Assembly: GCA_016281555.1 (NCBI GenBank)
Contig: JAEEIV010000081.1
Location: 1 to 42,213, forward strand
Length of the DNA stretch: 42,213 nucleotides
Reading direction: 5' to 3'
Origin: Lachnospiraceae bacterium
Lineage (GTDB): Bacteria > Bacillota > Clostridia > Lachnospirales > Lachnospiraceae
The position numbers and the translations under genes were made by a program. The notes beneath the pieces were generated by a model. That model had not been told where the DNA came from and searched no databases. It was given only the letters and a program-made list of their open reading frames with translations. This document shows positions 16,026-24,598 of the stretch, in pieces; the stretch's first letter is position 1, and the number at the start of each line of letters is the position of its first letter.

Positions 16026-17777
16026 ATGGCCTTTGACGGCGTGATGATCCGGGCGCTTGCCCTGGAAATGCAGGAAAAGCTTTCCGGCAGCCGGATCTCA
16101 AAAATACAACAAACCGAACGGGACGAACTGCTCCTGACCTTCAAAGGTGTGAGCAGCGTCTTCCGCGTGCTGCTTTCGGCAAGCGCCTCCCTCCCCATGG
16201 TGAGGCTGACGGAAGAAACGAAGGAAAGTCTTCCTTCCGCGCCGAATTTCTGCATGGTGCTCAGAAAGCATCTCCAGAACGGCCGGCTTCTTTCCGTCAC
16301 GACGCCCGGAATGGAAAGAATCGTCGAATTCAAGGTCGAGCATCTGGACGAAATGGGCGACTTGAAGACGCTTCGTCTCATTGCGGAGCTCATGGGGAAA
16401 TACAGCAATCTCATTCTGGTCGGGGAAGCCGGACTCATCCTCGATGCGATCCGCCACGTTACTCCGGTCATGAGCTCGCTTCGGACCGTGCTGCCGGGCC
16501 TTCCCTATTTCGTTCCGGCCATGCAGGAGAAGAAGGATCCGCTCACCGAAACGAAAGACGGTTTTCTCGAAGGTCTGGACCCCAAAGACACCGTACTGCA
16601 GGCGTTTACGGATCATTATTCCGGACTGTCCGTCCAGACCGTTTCCGAAGTGCTGTATTCCCAGATCGACCAGGACCGACCTGTTTCGGGTTTGTCCGCC
16701 GAAGAAAAAGACCGGCTTTCCGGGGTCTTCCTTGATATGACGCAGCGGATCAACTCCGGAGCGTTTCTTCCGGAAATGGCGGAACGGGACGGCATGCCCG
16801 TGCAGTTTTCCGCCCTCGGACTCCCCTCGTTCGCTTCGAAGCCGGACGTTTACCAGGTGAAGTCGTTCGATTCGCCGTCGGAACTCGTCGGCGCCTATTA
16901 CGGAAAAAAGGCGAAGGAAAACCGGATCCGCGAGAAAACCGCAGAGTTGAAAAAGACGCTGAAGACACTCACGGAGCGGACCGCGAAAAAGCAGCAGCTT
17001 CAGGAGGCAAAGTTAAAAGACGTTTCGTCACGGGATCGGGACCGTCTGTACGGCGAACTGCTCTCCGCCTTCTCCTATTCATTGCCGGTCGGTCAGAAAA
17101 CCGTGCAGGTCGAAAACTATTACGACGAAAACCGGCCCGTCGACATTCCGGTGGATCCCGATCTTTCGATTTCGGACAATGCCAAGAAGTATTTCGACAG
17201 ATACGTCCGAGAAAAGCGGACCTTCGAGGCCGTATCCGAACAGTTGAAGGAAACGAAGAAGGAAGCCGAGGAGCTGGAAAGCATTGCGCTTTCCTTATCC
17301 ATTGCGGAAACCGAGGAAGATCTCTCCGAGATCCGGGAGGAACTTTTCCTCGGCGGCTTCGTCCGGCGGCAGAGTCCCTCGAAGAAAGACAAGAAGCAGA
17401 AAAAATCGGAACCGTATCATTATGTTTCCCGGGACGGCTTCCACATTTACGTCGGAAAAAACAATCTGCAGAACGAGGCCCTGACGTTTCATTTTGCTTC
17501 CGGAAACGATTATTTCTTTCATGCAAAGAAAACGCCGGGTTCGCACGTCATCCTGAAGACGGAAGGCCGGGAAGTCCCGGACGGCACGTTTGAAGACGCG
17601 GCGGCGCTCGCTGCGTACTATTCGACGGCGCGGGAAAACGGTCTCGTCGAAGTCGACTACGTACTCAAAAAAGAAGTGAAGAAAGTCCCCGGGCAGAAAC
17701 CCGGATTTGTGATCTACGATACGAATTACTCCATGATGGCAGCGCCGGACATCCGGAACGTCACGCTGCATTCATGA
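16026..17777 (+). CDS. rqcH: Rqc2 homologue RqcH (NFACT protein, ribosome quality control)
   Basis: 583 residues from the ATG at 16026, which has GGAGG 10 bases upstream and gives the typical MAFDGVMIRALA start; an upstream in-frame start adds 17 unrelated residues. RqcH binds stalled 50S-peptidyl-tRNA complexes and recruits tRNA-Ala to add C-terminal alanine tails. Parts: NFACT-N (1-about 200), helix-hairpin-helix region, coiled coil (about 300-345 and 385-455, Lys/Glu-rich), and NFACT-R (about 475-570) with GFHIYVGKNNLQNEALT and HAKKTPGSHVILK. At the position of the B. subtilis catalytic Asp97-Arg98 pair it has Glu97-Arg98 (GMERIVEF). Older annotations call this family fibronectin-binding protein. 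First gene of a plus-strand pair with the deacetylase-like gene. Confidence 0.94.
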   Translation: MAFDGVMIRALALEMQEKLSGSRISKIQQTERDELLLTFKGVSSVFRVLLSASASLPMVRLTEETKESLPSAPNFCMVLRKHLQNGRLLSVTTPGMERIVEFKVEHLDEMGDLKTLRLIAELMGKYSNLILVGEAGLILDAIRHVTPVMSSLRTVLPGLPYFVPAMQEKKDPLTETKDGFLEGLDPKDTVLQAFTDHYSGLSVQTVSEVLYSQIDQDRPVSGLSAEEKDRLSGVFLDMTQRINSGAFLPEMAERDGMPVQFSALGLPSFASKPDVYQVKSFDSPSELVGAYYGKKAKENRIREKTAELKKTLKTLTERTAKKQQLQEAKLKDVSSRDRDRLYGELLSAFSYSLPVGQKTVQVENYYDENRPVDIPVDPDLSISDNAKKYFDRYVREKRTFEAVSEQLKETKKEAEELESIALSLSIAETEEDLSEIREELFLGGFVRRQSPSKKDKKQKKSEPYHYVSRDGFHIYVGKNNLQNEALTFHFASGNDYFFHAKKTPGSHVILKTEGREVPDGTFEDAAALAAYYSTARENGLVEVDYVLKKEVKKVPGQKPGFVIYDTNYSMMAAPDIRNVTLHS

Positions 17778-17793
17778 CCGGACGGAGGGTCCA

Positions 17794-18774
17794 ATGAAAA
17801 GAAGAAACATGATCATCACCGCCGCCGTTGCCGCGCTTTCCGTCGCGATCGCAGTTATCGTCGGATTGTCCGTTTCCAATATGTCCGCTTCCGGAAAAAA
17901 AACGGAAGCCGGGTCGAAAGAAGAAACGGACAGTTCTTCCGTTGCTCCCGCTGAAACGGAAGCGTCTTCCGAAGAAGAGACCGAAGCGCCGTCCGAAACC
18001 GAAGAGGAATTGAATTTCCATATGGAAAACACGCTCCGGGAACTGACGACCGACCAGTTCGCCGCGCTTTCATCGCTGAGTAACGAAGTCAAACGCTATT
18101 ACACGAAGCCGGACTTAAACGACAAGGGCCGGCCGATCGAAGCCAGCTATTTCGAGGCCATTTTCAAGCAGAAGCTCGGCACGGACGTCCGGATCATGAA
18201 CACCGACGACAAAAGGGTGACGCTGTCCTTTGCACTTGCCATTGAGTACGACGAAAACACCGATTACGTCCTGAATTATCTCTCAGCCAAGGACGTGAAG
18301 GCAGTCTTCTTCGTAAGCTACAGTTATGCTTTCAATCATCCGGAAATCATCCGGCGGATCCTTTTGGAAGGGCACACGCTCGGTTCCATGGGCTACTCCC
18401 TTCCGGAAAGCGGATTTGCGCGTCTTTCTCTGGAAGAACAGTACAACGACCTCAAGAAAATGCACGACTACGTCTACGAGACCTACGGCTATTCGATGGA
18501 CAAGTTCTTCTACGGGGACCTCTCCTATTCCCTGGCTTCCATGGGACTGCTCAGGGATGCGGGATACCAGACCTGTTTCTATACCGTAAGCTACAACGAC
18601 ACGAAACACGAGGACGTCATTGACGCCGCTGGATTCCTGGACGCCATGTCCTCGGCTTCGCACAAGGGCGCGATCTACGTCCTTCATACGACAAACACCG
18701 CTTCGCTCATCATCACGCCTTCCCTCATCGACCGGCTCCGCGAACAGGACTACGAGGTCGGCGTCTACAACTGA
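17794..18774 (+). CDS. Membrane-anchored PdaA-like NodB-domain protein, probably catalytically inactive
   Basis: 326 residues. One N-terminal hydrophobic helix (residues 7-29) after MKRRN, with no lipobox, then an acidic Ser/Glu/Thr/Pro linker (about 35-74) and a C-terminal NodB-homology domain (140-325), so it is probably anchored in the membrane facing outward. The fold follows PdaA-type peptidoglycan deacetylases: VKAVFFVSYSYAFNHPEIIRRI, LEGHTLGSMG, DAGYQTCFYTVSY, GAIYVLHTT. The catalytic residues are changed: TFDDG/TFDNG becomes SFALA (145-149), the HxxxH metal site is SMGYSL (198-203) and RPP is FFY (238-240); only the late His of VLHTT (298) remains. Hence a binding or scaffold role is more likely than deacetylation. 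ATG follows GGAGGGTCCA, 16 bases after rqcH. Confidence 0.8.
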   Translation: MKRRNMIITAAVAALSVAIAVIVGLSVSNMSASGKKTEAGSKEETDSSSVAPAETEASSEEETEAPSETEEELNFHMENTLRELTTDQFAALSSLSNEVKRYYTKPDLNDKGRPIEASYFEAIFKQKLGTDVRIMNTDDKRVTLSFALAIEYDENTDYVLNYLSAKDVKAVFFVSYSYAFNHPEIIRRILLEGHTLGSMGYSLPESGFARLSLEEQYNDLKKMHDYVYETYGYSMDKFFYGDLSYSLASMGLLRDAGYQTCFYTVSYNDTKHEDVIDAAGFLDAMSSASHKGAIYVLHTTNTASLIITPSLIDRLREQDYEVGVYN

Positions 18775-18810
18775 TCCCTCCTTTGATTTGAAGGAATCGA
18801 ACAAAATTTC

Positions 18811-18850
18811 CGAACTTTTGTTTGCTTTTTCCGGGAGAGTATGCTATACT
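18811..18850 (+). promoter_or_regulatory. SOS box and promoter of lexA
   Basis: CGAAC-TTTT-GTTTG (18811-18824) fits the Gram-positive LexA operator CGAACNNNNGTTYG exactly. It overlaps the -35 TTGCTT (18822-18827), which is 17 bases from the -10 TATACT (18845-18850). A degenerate second half-site CGAAC-AAAA-TTTCC lies at 18798-18811. Negative autoregulation by LexA follows from the known system. Confidence 0.92.
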
Positions 18851-18893
18851 GGTTCCGGAGAATGAGACCTGTTTTGGTTTTTTGGAGGGAAAT

Positions 18894-19526
18894 ATGGGAA
18901 ACGGAATGATCACAGACAAACAGATGCAGATCCTGAAATACATGGAGAGCGAGCTTCTCAGGAAAGGCTATCCGCCTTCGATCCGGGAGATCTGCTCCGC
19001 CGTGCATTTGAATTCCACTTCGTCCGTGCACGCGCACCTGAACGCTCTGGAAAAGAACGGCTACATCCGGCGGGATCCTTCGAAGCAGCGTGCGATCGAG
19101 ATCCTGGATGACAATTTCCAGATGGCCCGCGTCGAAACCGTTTCGATCCCGATCGTCGGCCGCGTCGCCGCCGGAGAACCGATCCTCGCAGAAGAAAACA
19201 TTGAATCCTATTTCTCCGTTCCTGCGGAATACATGCCGACGTCCTCGAACGACATCTTCGGTCTGCAGGTGCACGGAGATTCCATGATCGACCTCGGCAT
19301 TTTCGACCGTGATCTTCTGCTCGTCGAGGAACAGAACACGGCGAGAAACGGAGACGTCGTCGTGGCGCTCATTGACGATTCCGCGACGGTGAAGACCTAT
19401 TATAAAGAAAACGGTCATTACCGGTTGCAGCCGGCGAACGAGACGATGGAACCGATCATCACGGACCACGTCGAGATCCTCGGAAAAGTGCGTTCGCTCT
19501 TCCGTCCGGCCGTCATGGCATTCTGA
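18894..19526 (+). CDS. lexA: LexA repressor
   Basis: 210 residues from the ATG at 18894, four bases after GGAGGG; an in-frame extension upstream overlaps the promoter and is not coding. LexA represses SOS genes and cleaves itself when RecA filaments form. N-terminal winged helix-turn-helix (1-72) with ITDKQMQILKYM and PPSIREICSAVHLNSTSSVHAHL; cleavage site Ala93-Gly94 in VGRVAAGEPILAEENIE; catalytic Ser130 in HGDSM and Lys167 in TVKTYY. All residues needed for self-cleavage are present. Transcribed alone from an SOS-box promoter and followed by a terminator at 19555-19588. Confidence 0.97.
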   Translation: MGNGMITDKQMQILKYMESELLRKGYPPSIREICSAVHLNSTSSVHAHLNALEKNGYIRRDPSKQRAIEILDDNFQMARVETVSIPIVGRVAAGEPILAEENIESYFSVPAEYMPTSSNDIFGLQVHGDSMIDLGIFDRDLLLVEEQNTARNGDVVVALIDDSATVKTYYKENGHYRLQPANETMEPIITDHVEILGKVRSLFRPAVMAF

Positions 19527-19554
19527 TCTTGCTTCGTCTGAAAGTATCATGAAA

Positions 19555-19588
19555 AGAGGGGCTGTCCTTTACGGCAGTCCCTCTTTTT
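19555..19588 (+). terminator. Intrinsic terminator of lexA
   Basis: Stem AGAGGGGCTG/CAGTCCCTCT (19555-19564 with 19575-19584, one G-U pair), then TTTT. The four A residues before the stem give a short T run on the other strand too, so it may also stop the convergent transporter operon that ends at 19625. Confidence 0.88.
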
Positions 19589-19624
19589 GTTGCTCTTCCG
19601 GCGTTCTTCCCGCCGGCAAATCGT

Positions 19625-20614
19625 TTATCTGTCTTCCCGGAAATACGACAGGCCGAGTGACTGCGGCGGCTGCGTTTCCCGTTTCTCTCTCGCCGAAACG
19701 ATGATGAGCACGATGATCGTCACGAGATACGGCAGGATACGGATGAGTTCCTGATCCGCGAGACCGAGTCCCGGAATGTAGTTGTTCACGATCATGAGTC
19801 CGCCGAACAGGATCGCGCCGATGATGCCGAGGTCGGTCTTCCAGACCGTGAAGATGACAAGCGCAATGGCAAGCCAGCCGCGGTCGCCGAAACCGTCATT
19901 GGACCAGACGCCGTTCGCATAGTCCATGATGTAGTACAGTCCGCCGAGGCCTGCGATCATGCTTCCGAGGCAGGTGGCGAAATATTTGTACCGCCCGACG
20001 TTGATGCCCGCGGCATCCGCGGTCGCCGGATTCTCTCCGACCGCCCGAAGATGAAGCCCGACTCTCGTCCGCTTCATGATGATCGCGGCGAAGATCGCAA
20101 GAAAGATCCCGAGGTAGGCAAGGAAACCGTAAGAAAGGAAGATCTCGCCGAACCAGCCGAGGTCCTTTGCGAACGGCAGCGGGGTCTTGAAAAGATTGCT
20201 CGTCGTCGTCAGATTGACCGACGGCAGTTCGGAATTCGTAAGTTTGATCAGGGAACCGCCGAAGAAATTGCCGATGCCGACGCCGAACGTCGTGAGCGCC
20301 AGGCCGGTCACGTTCTGATTGGCCCGGAGGGAAACCGTGAAGAAACTGTAGATCAGGCCCATGAGGAGCGAACCCACAAGACAGGCAACGAGCGGGATCA
20401 GGATCCCGAGCGCCGGATTCACGTTTTCCCTGCCGACGGCGCTTTCATACAGGAAGGCGCCGATGACGCCGGAAATCGACCCGACGTACATGATGCCGGG
20501 AATACCGAGATTCAAATGACCGGATTTCTCAGTGATCGTTTCACCGGTCGCGCCGTAAATCAGCGGCACGCCCATGATGACTGCTCTTTGCAGGAACATG
20601 ACGAACGGGTTCAT
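19625..20614 (-). CDS. nupQ: Nucleoside-type ABC transporter permease (NupQ/BmpC-like)
   Basis: 329 residues with eight to nine hydrophobic segments. BPD_transp_2-family permease of the BMP/Nup nucleoside import systems. The N terminus MNPFVMFLQRAVIMGVPLIYG, the conserved GETITEKSGHLNLGIPGIMY and the cytoplasmic coupling segment VGLHLRAVGENPATADAAGI are characteristic. It forms a membrane heterodimer with the permease encoded just upstream. Last gene of the transporter operon: its ATG overlaps the stop of the other permease by 4 bases. The C terminus is a short charged tail. Substrate specificity cannot be read from the sequence; the guanine riboswitch upstream points to purines or purine nucleosides. 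Confidence 0.88.
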   Translation of the reverse strand: MNPFVMFLQRAVIMGVPLIYGATGETITEKSGHLNLGIPGIMYVGSISGVIGAFLYESAVGRENVNPALGILIPLVACLVGSLLMGLIYSFFTVSLRANQNVTGLALTTFGVGIGNFFGGSLIKLTNSELPSVNLTTTSNLFKTPLPFAKDLGWFGEIFLSYGFLAYLGIFLAIFAAIIMKRTRVGLHLRAVGENPATADAAGINVGRYKYFATCLGSMIAGLGGLYYIMDYANGVWSNDGFGDRGWLAIALVIFTVWKTDLGIIGAILFGGLMIVNNYIPGLGLADQELIRILPYLVTIIVLIIVSAREKRETQPPQSLGLSYFREDR

Positions 20615-21705
20615 GACTTCTCCGCCTCCTTCCTGGACGACCGGAAGACGATCCGGTAATTGATGAAAAACTCACAGCCGATGATGAAAAAGATGATGAT
20701 TCCGGTCAGGATGTCCGAGAACGACTTGTTCAGGCCGAAATCCGTAGTGATCTGCCCCGCCCCCTTCTGCAGGAACACGATGAGGAACGAGGACAGGAAC
20801 ATCACGAGCGGATTGAATTTGGCAAGCCAGGACACCATGATGGCCGTAAAGCCGTTGCCTCCCGCCGTATCGGCGGAAATGGTGTGATCCGTGCCGTTCA
20901 CGAGCAGGAAGCCTGCGAGACCGGCGATTGCGCCGGACAGGATCATCGTGCGGATGATGACTTTCTTCACGTTGATCCCGATGTAACGGGCCGTTTTTTC
21001 GGATTCCCCGACGACCGAGATCTCGTATCCGTGTTTCGTATAGCGAAGATAGACGAAAACCAACACTGTCAGTATGGCGACAATGACGATATTAAAGATG
21101 TAGTCCTGACCGAACAGTTTCGGCAGCCATCCGGATTGAGAGGTTCCGTTGATGATTCCGATCTGTCCGGAGCCCTTCGGCACGGACCACAGCAATACGA
21201 AGTACTTGATGATTTGTATGGCAATGTAGTTCATCATCAACGTGAACAGCGTTTCATTCGTATTCCATTTGGCCTTGAACAATGCCGGAATGACGGCCCA
21301 GATCGCTCCGGCCGTTACGGCAGCCGCGAGACAGAGAATAATGACGAAAGCGCTCGGCATGCGGTCCCCCGCGAAAATGAGAACGGTCGCCGCCGCCATG
21401 CCGCCCGCGAGGACCTGACCCTCCGCACCGATGTTCCAGAAACGCATCCGGAATGCCGGCGTCACCGCGAGGCCGATGCAAAGCAGGATCGCCGTGCCCT
21501 GGAAGAGTTTAAGGATCCGGCGTTCCGTTCCGAACGCCCCGGAAAACATCGCGCCGAACACGGAAAACGGATTCAGGCCGGTCATAATGACGGTGAGAAT
21601 TGCAGCCACAAGAAACGCGGCCAGAATGGCGATGGCCCGGATCAGCCACGCCTTCCACCAAACGACGTCCGTCCGCTTTATGATATGAAACAAGGGTTCC
21701 TTCAT
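20611..21705 (-). CDS. nupP: Nucleoside-type ABC transporter permease (NupP/BmpB-like)
   Basis: 364 residues, about nine or ten hydrophobic segments, BPD_transp_2 family. Distinguishing features are the N-terminal cytoplasmic lead and first helix (WLIRAIAILAAFLVAAILTV), MRFWNIGAEGQVLAGGMAAA (equivalent to the NLGIPG block of its partner), the coupling loop HGYEISVVGESEKTARYIGI, and a C-terminal helix ending in KEAEKS. It overlaps the ATPase gene upstream by 4 bases and the second permease downstream by 4 bases, so the three products are made in step. The typical Nup/Bmp set is lipoprotein, ATPase, permease, permease, as seen here. Confidence 0.88.
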   Translation of the reverse strand: MKEPLFHIIKRTDVVWWKAWLIRAIAILAAFLVAAILTVIMTGLNPFSVFGAMFSGAFGTERRILKLFQGTAILLCIGLAVTPAFRMRFWNIGAEGQVLAGGMAAATVLIFAGDRMPSAFVIILCLAAAVTAGAIWAVIPALFKAKWNTNETLFTLMMNYIAIQIIKYFVLLWSVPKGSGQIGIINGTSQSGWLPKLFGQDYIFNIVIVAILTVLVFVYLRYTKHGYEISVVGESEKTARYIGINVKKVIIRTMILSGAIAGLAGFLLVNGTDHTISADTAGGNGFTAIMVSWLAKFNPLVMFLSSFLIVFLQKGAGQITTDFGLNKSFSDILTGIIIFFIIGCEFFINYRIVFRSSRKEAEKS

Positions 21706-23231
21706 ACTTTGCTTCCCCCTTTGGTCATGAGAAGGCCGATCTCCTCTTTCTTCGCGGTCCGCCCGTCCACGATGCCGGTGACTTCGCCGTGTCCGATGAC
21801 TAAAATACGGTCGCAGAGCTCGACCAGTACGTCCAGATCCTCACCGACGAAAATGACGGCGACGCCGTTCGCTTTCTGCTCGTTCAGCAAATTGTAAATG
21901 AGATAAGAGGAATTGATGTCGAGTCCGCGGACCGGATACGCCGCCATGAGCACCGTCGGCGCCGCGGCGATCTCTCTGCCGACGAGGACCTTCTGGACAT
22001 TGCCGCCGGACAGTTTCCTGACGGCGGTCTCACGGCTCGGCGTCACGACTTCCAGCTGTTCGATGATCTGATCGGCCAGGCTCTTCGGCGCCTTCTTTTC
22101 CAGAAAGACGGAACGGCCTCTCCGGTAGCTGCGAAGCATCATGTTTTCCGTGATGTCCATGTTTCCGACGAGGCCCATGCCGAGGCGGTCTTCCGGAACG
22201 AAGGAAAGACGGACGCCGAGGGCGCGGATCTCCATCGGAGTCTTGTCTCTTAAGTTCTCAATGATACCGGTTCCCGGCGTGATGTACTGGATCCCGCCGT
22301 CGGTGATCGGCTGAAGGCCCGCGATCGTCTCCAAAAGCTCCCTCTGTCCGCTTCCGGCGATTCCGGCGATGCCTAAGATCTCCCCGCTGTAGGCCGTGAA
22401 AGAGACGTCTTTTAAGACTTTCAGGCCTTCCCGGTTCATGCAGCTTAAATGAGCGACGATGAGACGTTCCTCGGGATCCTTCGGATCGGTCCGGTCAATG
22501 TTCAGGCTGATCTTCTTTCCGACCATCATTTCGGTCAGTTCCGACTCATTGGTCGCCGCCGTTTCCAGCGTGCCGATGTACGCGCCTTTTCTCAGCACGG
22601 AAACGCGGTCGGAAATAGCAAGCACCTCGTGCAGTTTGTGGGTGATGATGACGATGGCCTTCCCGGCCTCCTTCATTTTCCGGAGGACTTTGAAGAGCTT
22701 TTCGGTTTCCTGCGGCGTCAGCACCGCCGTCGGCTCGTCGAGCATCAGAATGTCCGCGCCGCGGTACAGGACCTTGATGATCTCGACGGTCTGTTTTTCC
22801 GAGACGGACATTTCATAAATTTTCTTATCCGGATCAATTTCAAATCCGTACTGCTCGCTGATGGCTTTCACCTTCTCGCGCGCTTTTTTGATGTCGTACC
22901 TTCCCTTTTCCTTCAGACCGAGGATCACGTTTTCCGTCGCCGTGAAAACGTCCACCAGTTTGAAATGCTGGTGGATCATCCCGATCTTATACCGGAAGGC
23001 GTCTTTCGGGGAGCGGATGACCGCTTCCTCCCCATTGACCAGGATCTGGCCCTCATCCGGATAGTAAATGCCGGCGATCATGTTCATGAGCGTGGTTTTC
23101 CCGCTCCCGTTCTCTCCCAGAAGGGAGAGGATCTCGCCGTAAAAGACTTCCAGAGAAACGTCGCGGTTGGCGAACACTTTCCCGAAAGTCTTCGTGATGT
23201 TTCGAAGCTCAATGGCCGGTGTCTTGTTCAT
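21702..23231 (-). CDS. nupO: Nucleoside-type ABC transporter ATP-binding protein (NupO-like, tandem NBDs)
   Basis: 509 residues with two fused nucleotide-binding domains, the design of RbsA/MglA/NupO. The first domain (1-235) has Walker A GENGSGKT (39-46), the signature-like MSVSEKQTVEI and Walker B ILMLDEPTAVL. The second (about 255-500) has a Walker A in which Lys is missing (GIAGSGQRE), normal for the degenerate half of this family, signature KLSGGNVQKVLVGRE, and AYPVRGLDIN where RGLD follows the usual pattern. It couples ATP hydrolysis to import through the two permeases. Start ATG 23229-23231. Separated from the lipoprotein gene by 109 bases containing a hairpin, and overlapping the permease by 4 bases. 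Confidence 0.92.
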   Translation of the reverse strand: MNKTPAIELRNITKTFGKVFANRDVSLEVFYGEILSLLGENGSGKTTLMNMIAGIYYPDEGQILVNGEEAVIRSPKDAFRYKIGMIHQHFKLVDVFTATENVILGLKEKGRYDIKKAREKVKAISEQYGFEIDPDKKIYEMSVSEKQTVEIIKVLYRGADILMLDEPTAVLTPQETEKLFKVLRKMKEAGKAIVIITHKLHEVLAISDRVSVLRKGAYIGTLETAATNESELTEMMVGKKISLNIDRTDPKDPEERLIVAHLSCMNREGLKVLKDVSFTAYSGEILGIAGIAGSGQRELLETIAGLQPITDGGIQYITPGTGIIENLRDKTPMEIRALGVRLSFVPEDRLGMGLVGNMDITENMMLRSYRRGRSVFLEKKAPKSLADQIIEQLEVVTPSRETAVRKLSGGNVQKVLVGREIAAAPTVLMAAYPVRGLDINSSYLIYNLLNEQKANGVAVIFVGEDLDVLVELCDRILVIGHGEVTGIVDGRTAKKEEIGLLMTKGGSKV

Positions 23232-23255
23232 CAGGATCTCCGAAAAAGCATAAGA

Positions 23256-23325
23256 GGCTGCTGCGCTCCGCGTATCCGGAAGGCCGCCCTTAAGGACGAC
23301 CCTCCGGACAAGAAGTGCAGCAGCC
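23256..23325 (-). other. Intergenic hairpin between the lipoprotein and ATPase genes
   Basis: A perfect 9-bp stem GGCTGCTGC/GCAGCAGCC (23256-23264 with 23317-23325) encloses a 52-base arm with further pairing (CCGGA... with TCCGG, and the palindrome CCTTAAGG at 23288-23295). On the minus strand TCTTATGCTTTTT follows the stem. It may be a partial terminator or an RNA-stability element that raises expression of the solute-binding lipoprotein over the ATPase and permeases, a pattern known for other ABC importer operons. Structure seen, role inferred. Confidence 0.6.
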
Positions 23326-23340
23326 GGATCAAAACGTCGA

Positions 23341-24540
23341 TCAATATTCAGCGTTCAGAAGCGTGATGCCGTCGATCTGAATGTCGAAGTACGGAGCCGA
23401 ACGGTATTCGGACTCATGGAAGTAGCCGTCCTTGATGGCTTCGGTATCGGGCGTATAATTCGTATCCGTATCCACGTCCGCCATGTAGGAAGTCAGGTTC
23501 GCGCCGTCCTTCGTGAAGGTCGAGGTGTCAAATACGTGCAGGGTGCCGGCCTGAAGCTGTGCCTTGATCTCGGCAAGCTTTTCCACCGTGCCCGCCGCAG
23601 CGACAGCCGTGTTCACGTCGGTCAGGACCACGGAACCGGTAGCAAGCGTTCCGGTCCAGTCGGTGTCGATCGCTTTGCCCTCCTTGACCTGCTTGATCAT
23701 GTATTCCATGTAGGGCTGCCAGTCGATTCTCGAAGAAACGATGAAGGTCTTCGGGCAGGCAGCCAGCGTGGATCCGTTGTAGGAAACGTTCGGGACACCG
23801 GCGGTCTCGCAGGCCGTCGGAGCGCCCATGGAGTCAGCGTGCTGAGAGATCAGTTTGCAGCCGTTCGCAAGCAGGGTCTGAGCGGCTTCCTTTTCCTTGG
23901 CTTCATCATACCAGGAACCGGGGAACTGCACTTCCATCGTGACGGAGGGGCAAACGGACTTTGCGCCGAGATAGAACGAGGTGTAACCGGAGATCACTTC
24001 CGCATAGGTGAACGCGCCGACGTAACCCATCTTCGCTTCGTCTGCGGTGAACTTGCCGGCTTCGATCATCTCATTCAGCTTCATGCCTGCCGCAACGCCG
24101 GCCATGTAACGGCCTTCGTAGATCGCGGCGAACGCATTGTGCAGGTTCTTCAGACCGGCGGTATGCGCCTGGGTTCCGGTCGCATGGCAGAACTGAACGT
24201 TCGGATACTCTTTTGCTGCTTCCAGCAGGAAGTCTTCATGACCGAAGGAATCGGCGAAGATGATGGTGCAGCCGCTGTCGATAAGGTCGATCGCAGCTTC
24301 CTTGCACTCAGCGCCTTCCGGGATCGGATACTTCTGGATGTACTCGACGCCCTGCGCTTCGCAGGCGGCTTTCGCGCCGTTCATGAAGTTTTTGTCGTAA
24401 GTGGAGTTCTCATCATGAAGATAAATGAAACCAACCTTAACCTTTCCTTTGTCAGCGGTACCGGCCTGATTGCATCCTGCAACCGTCAGAGCGGAAAGCG
24501 CAAGCACCAGCGACAAAACCACAGCAAGTAACTTTTTCAT
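23341..24540 (-). CDS. nupN: BMP-family solute-binding lipoprotein (NupN-like)
   Basis: 399 residues from the ATG at 24538-24540, which has GGAGGAG upstream; a longer in-frame reading runs back through the riboswitch and is not coding. Signal peptide MKKLLAVVLSLVLALSALTV with lipobox VAGC, so the mature protein is lipid-anchored on the outer face of the membrane. The BMP (PnrA-like) fold is shown by KVGFIYLHDENSTYDKNFMNGAK, IIFADSFGHEDFLLEAAKEY, and NAFAAIYEGRYMAGVAAG. Known members bind purine nucleosides. It delivers substrate to the permease pair encoded downstream. Expression is probably controlled by the guanine riboswitch at 24599-24737. Confidence 0.92.
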   Translation of the reverse strand: MKKLLAVVLSLVLALSALTVAGCNQAGTADKGKVKVGFIYLHDENSTYDKNFMNGAKAACEAQGVEYIQKYPIPEGAECKEAAIDLIDSGCTIIFADSFGHEDFLLEAAKEYPNVQFCHATGTQAHTAGLKNLHNAFAAIYEGRYMAGVAAGMKLNEMIEAGKFTADEAKMGYVGAFTYAEVISGYTSFYLGAKSVCPSVTMEVQFPGSWYDEAKEKEAAQTLLANGCKLISQHADSMGAPTACETAGVPNVSYNGSTLAACPKTFIVSSRIDWQPYMEYMIKQVKEGKAIDTDWTGTLATGSVVLTDVNTAVAAAGTVEKLAEIKAQLQAGTLHVFDTSTFTKDGANLTSYMADVDTDTNYTPDTEAIKDGYFHESEYRSAPYFDIQIDGITLLNAEY

Positions 24541-24598
24541 GTTTTCTCCTCCGTAAGAAAAAGATTTGTTTATCAAAAGCCTTTGCGGCCAATGACCT

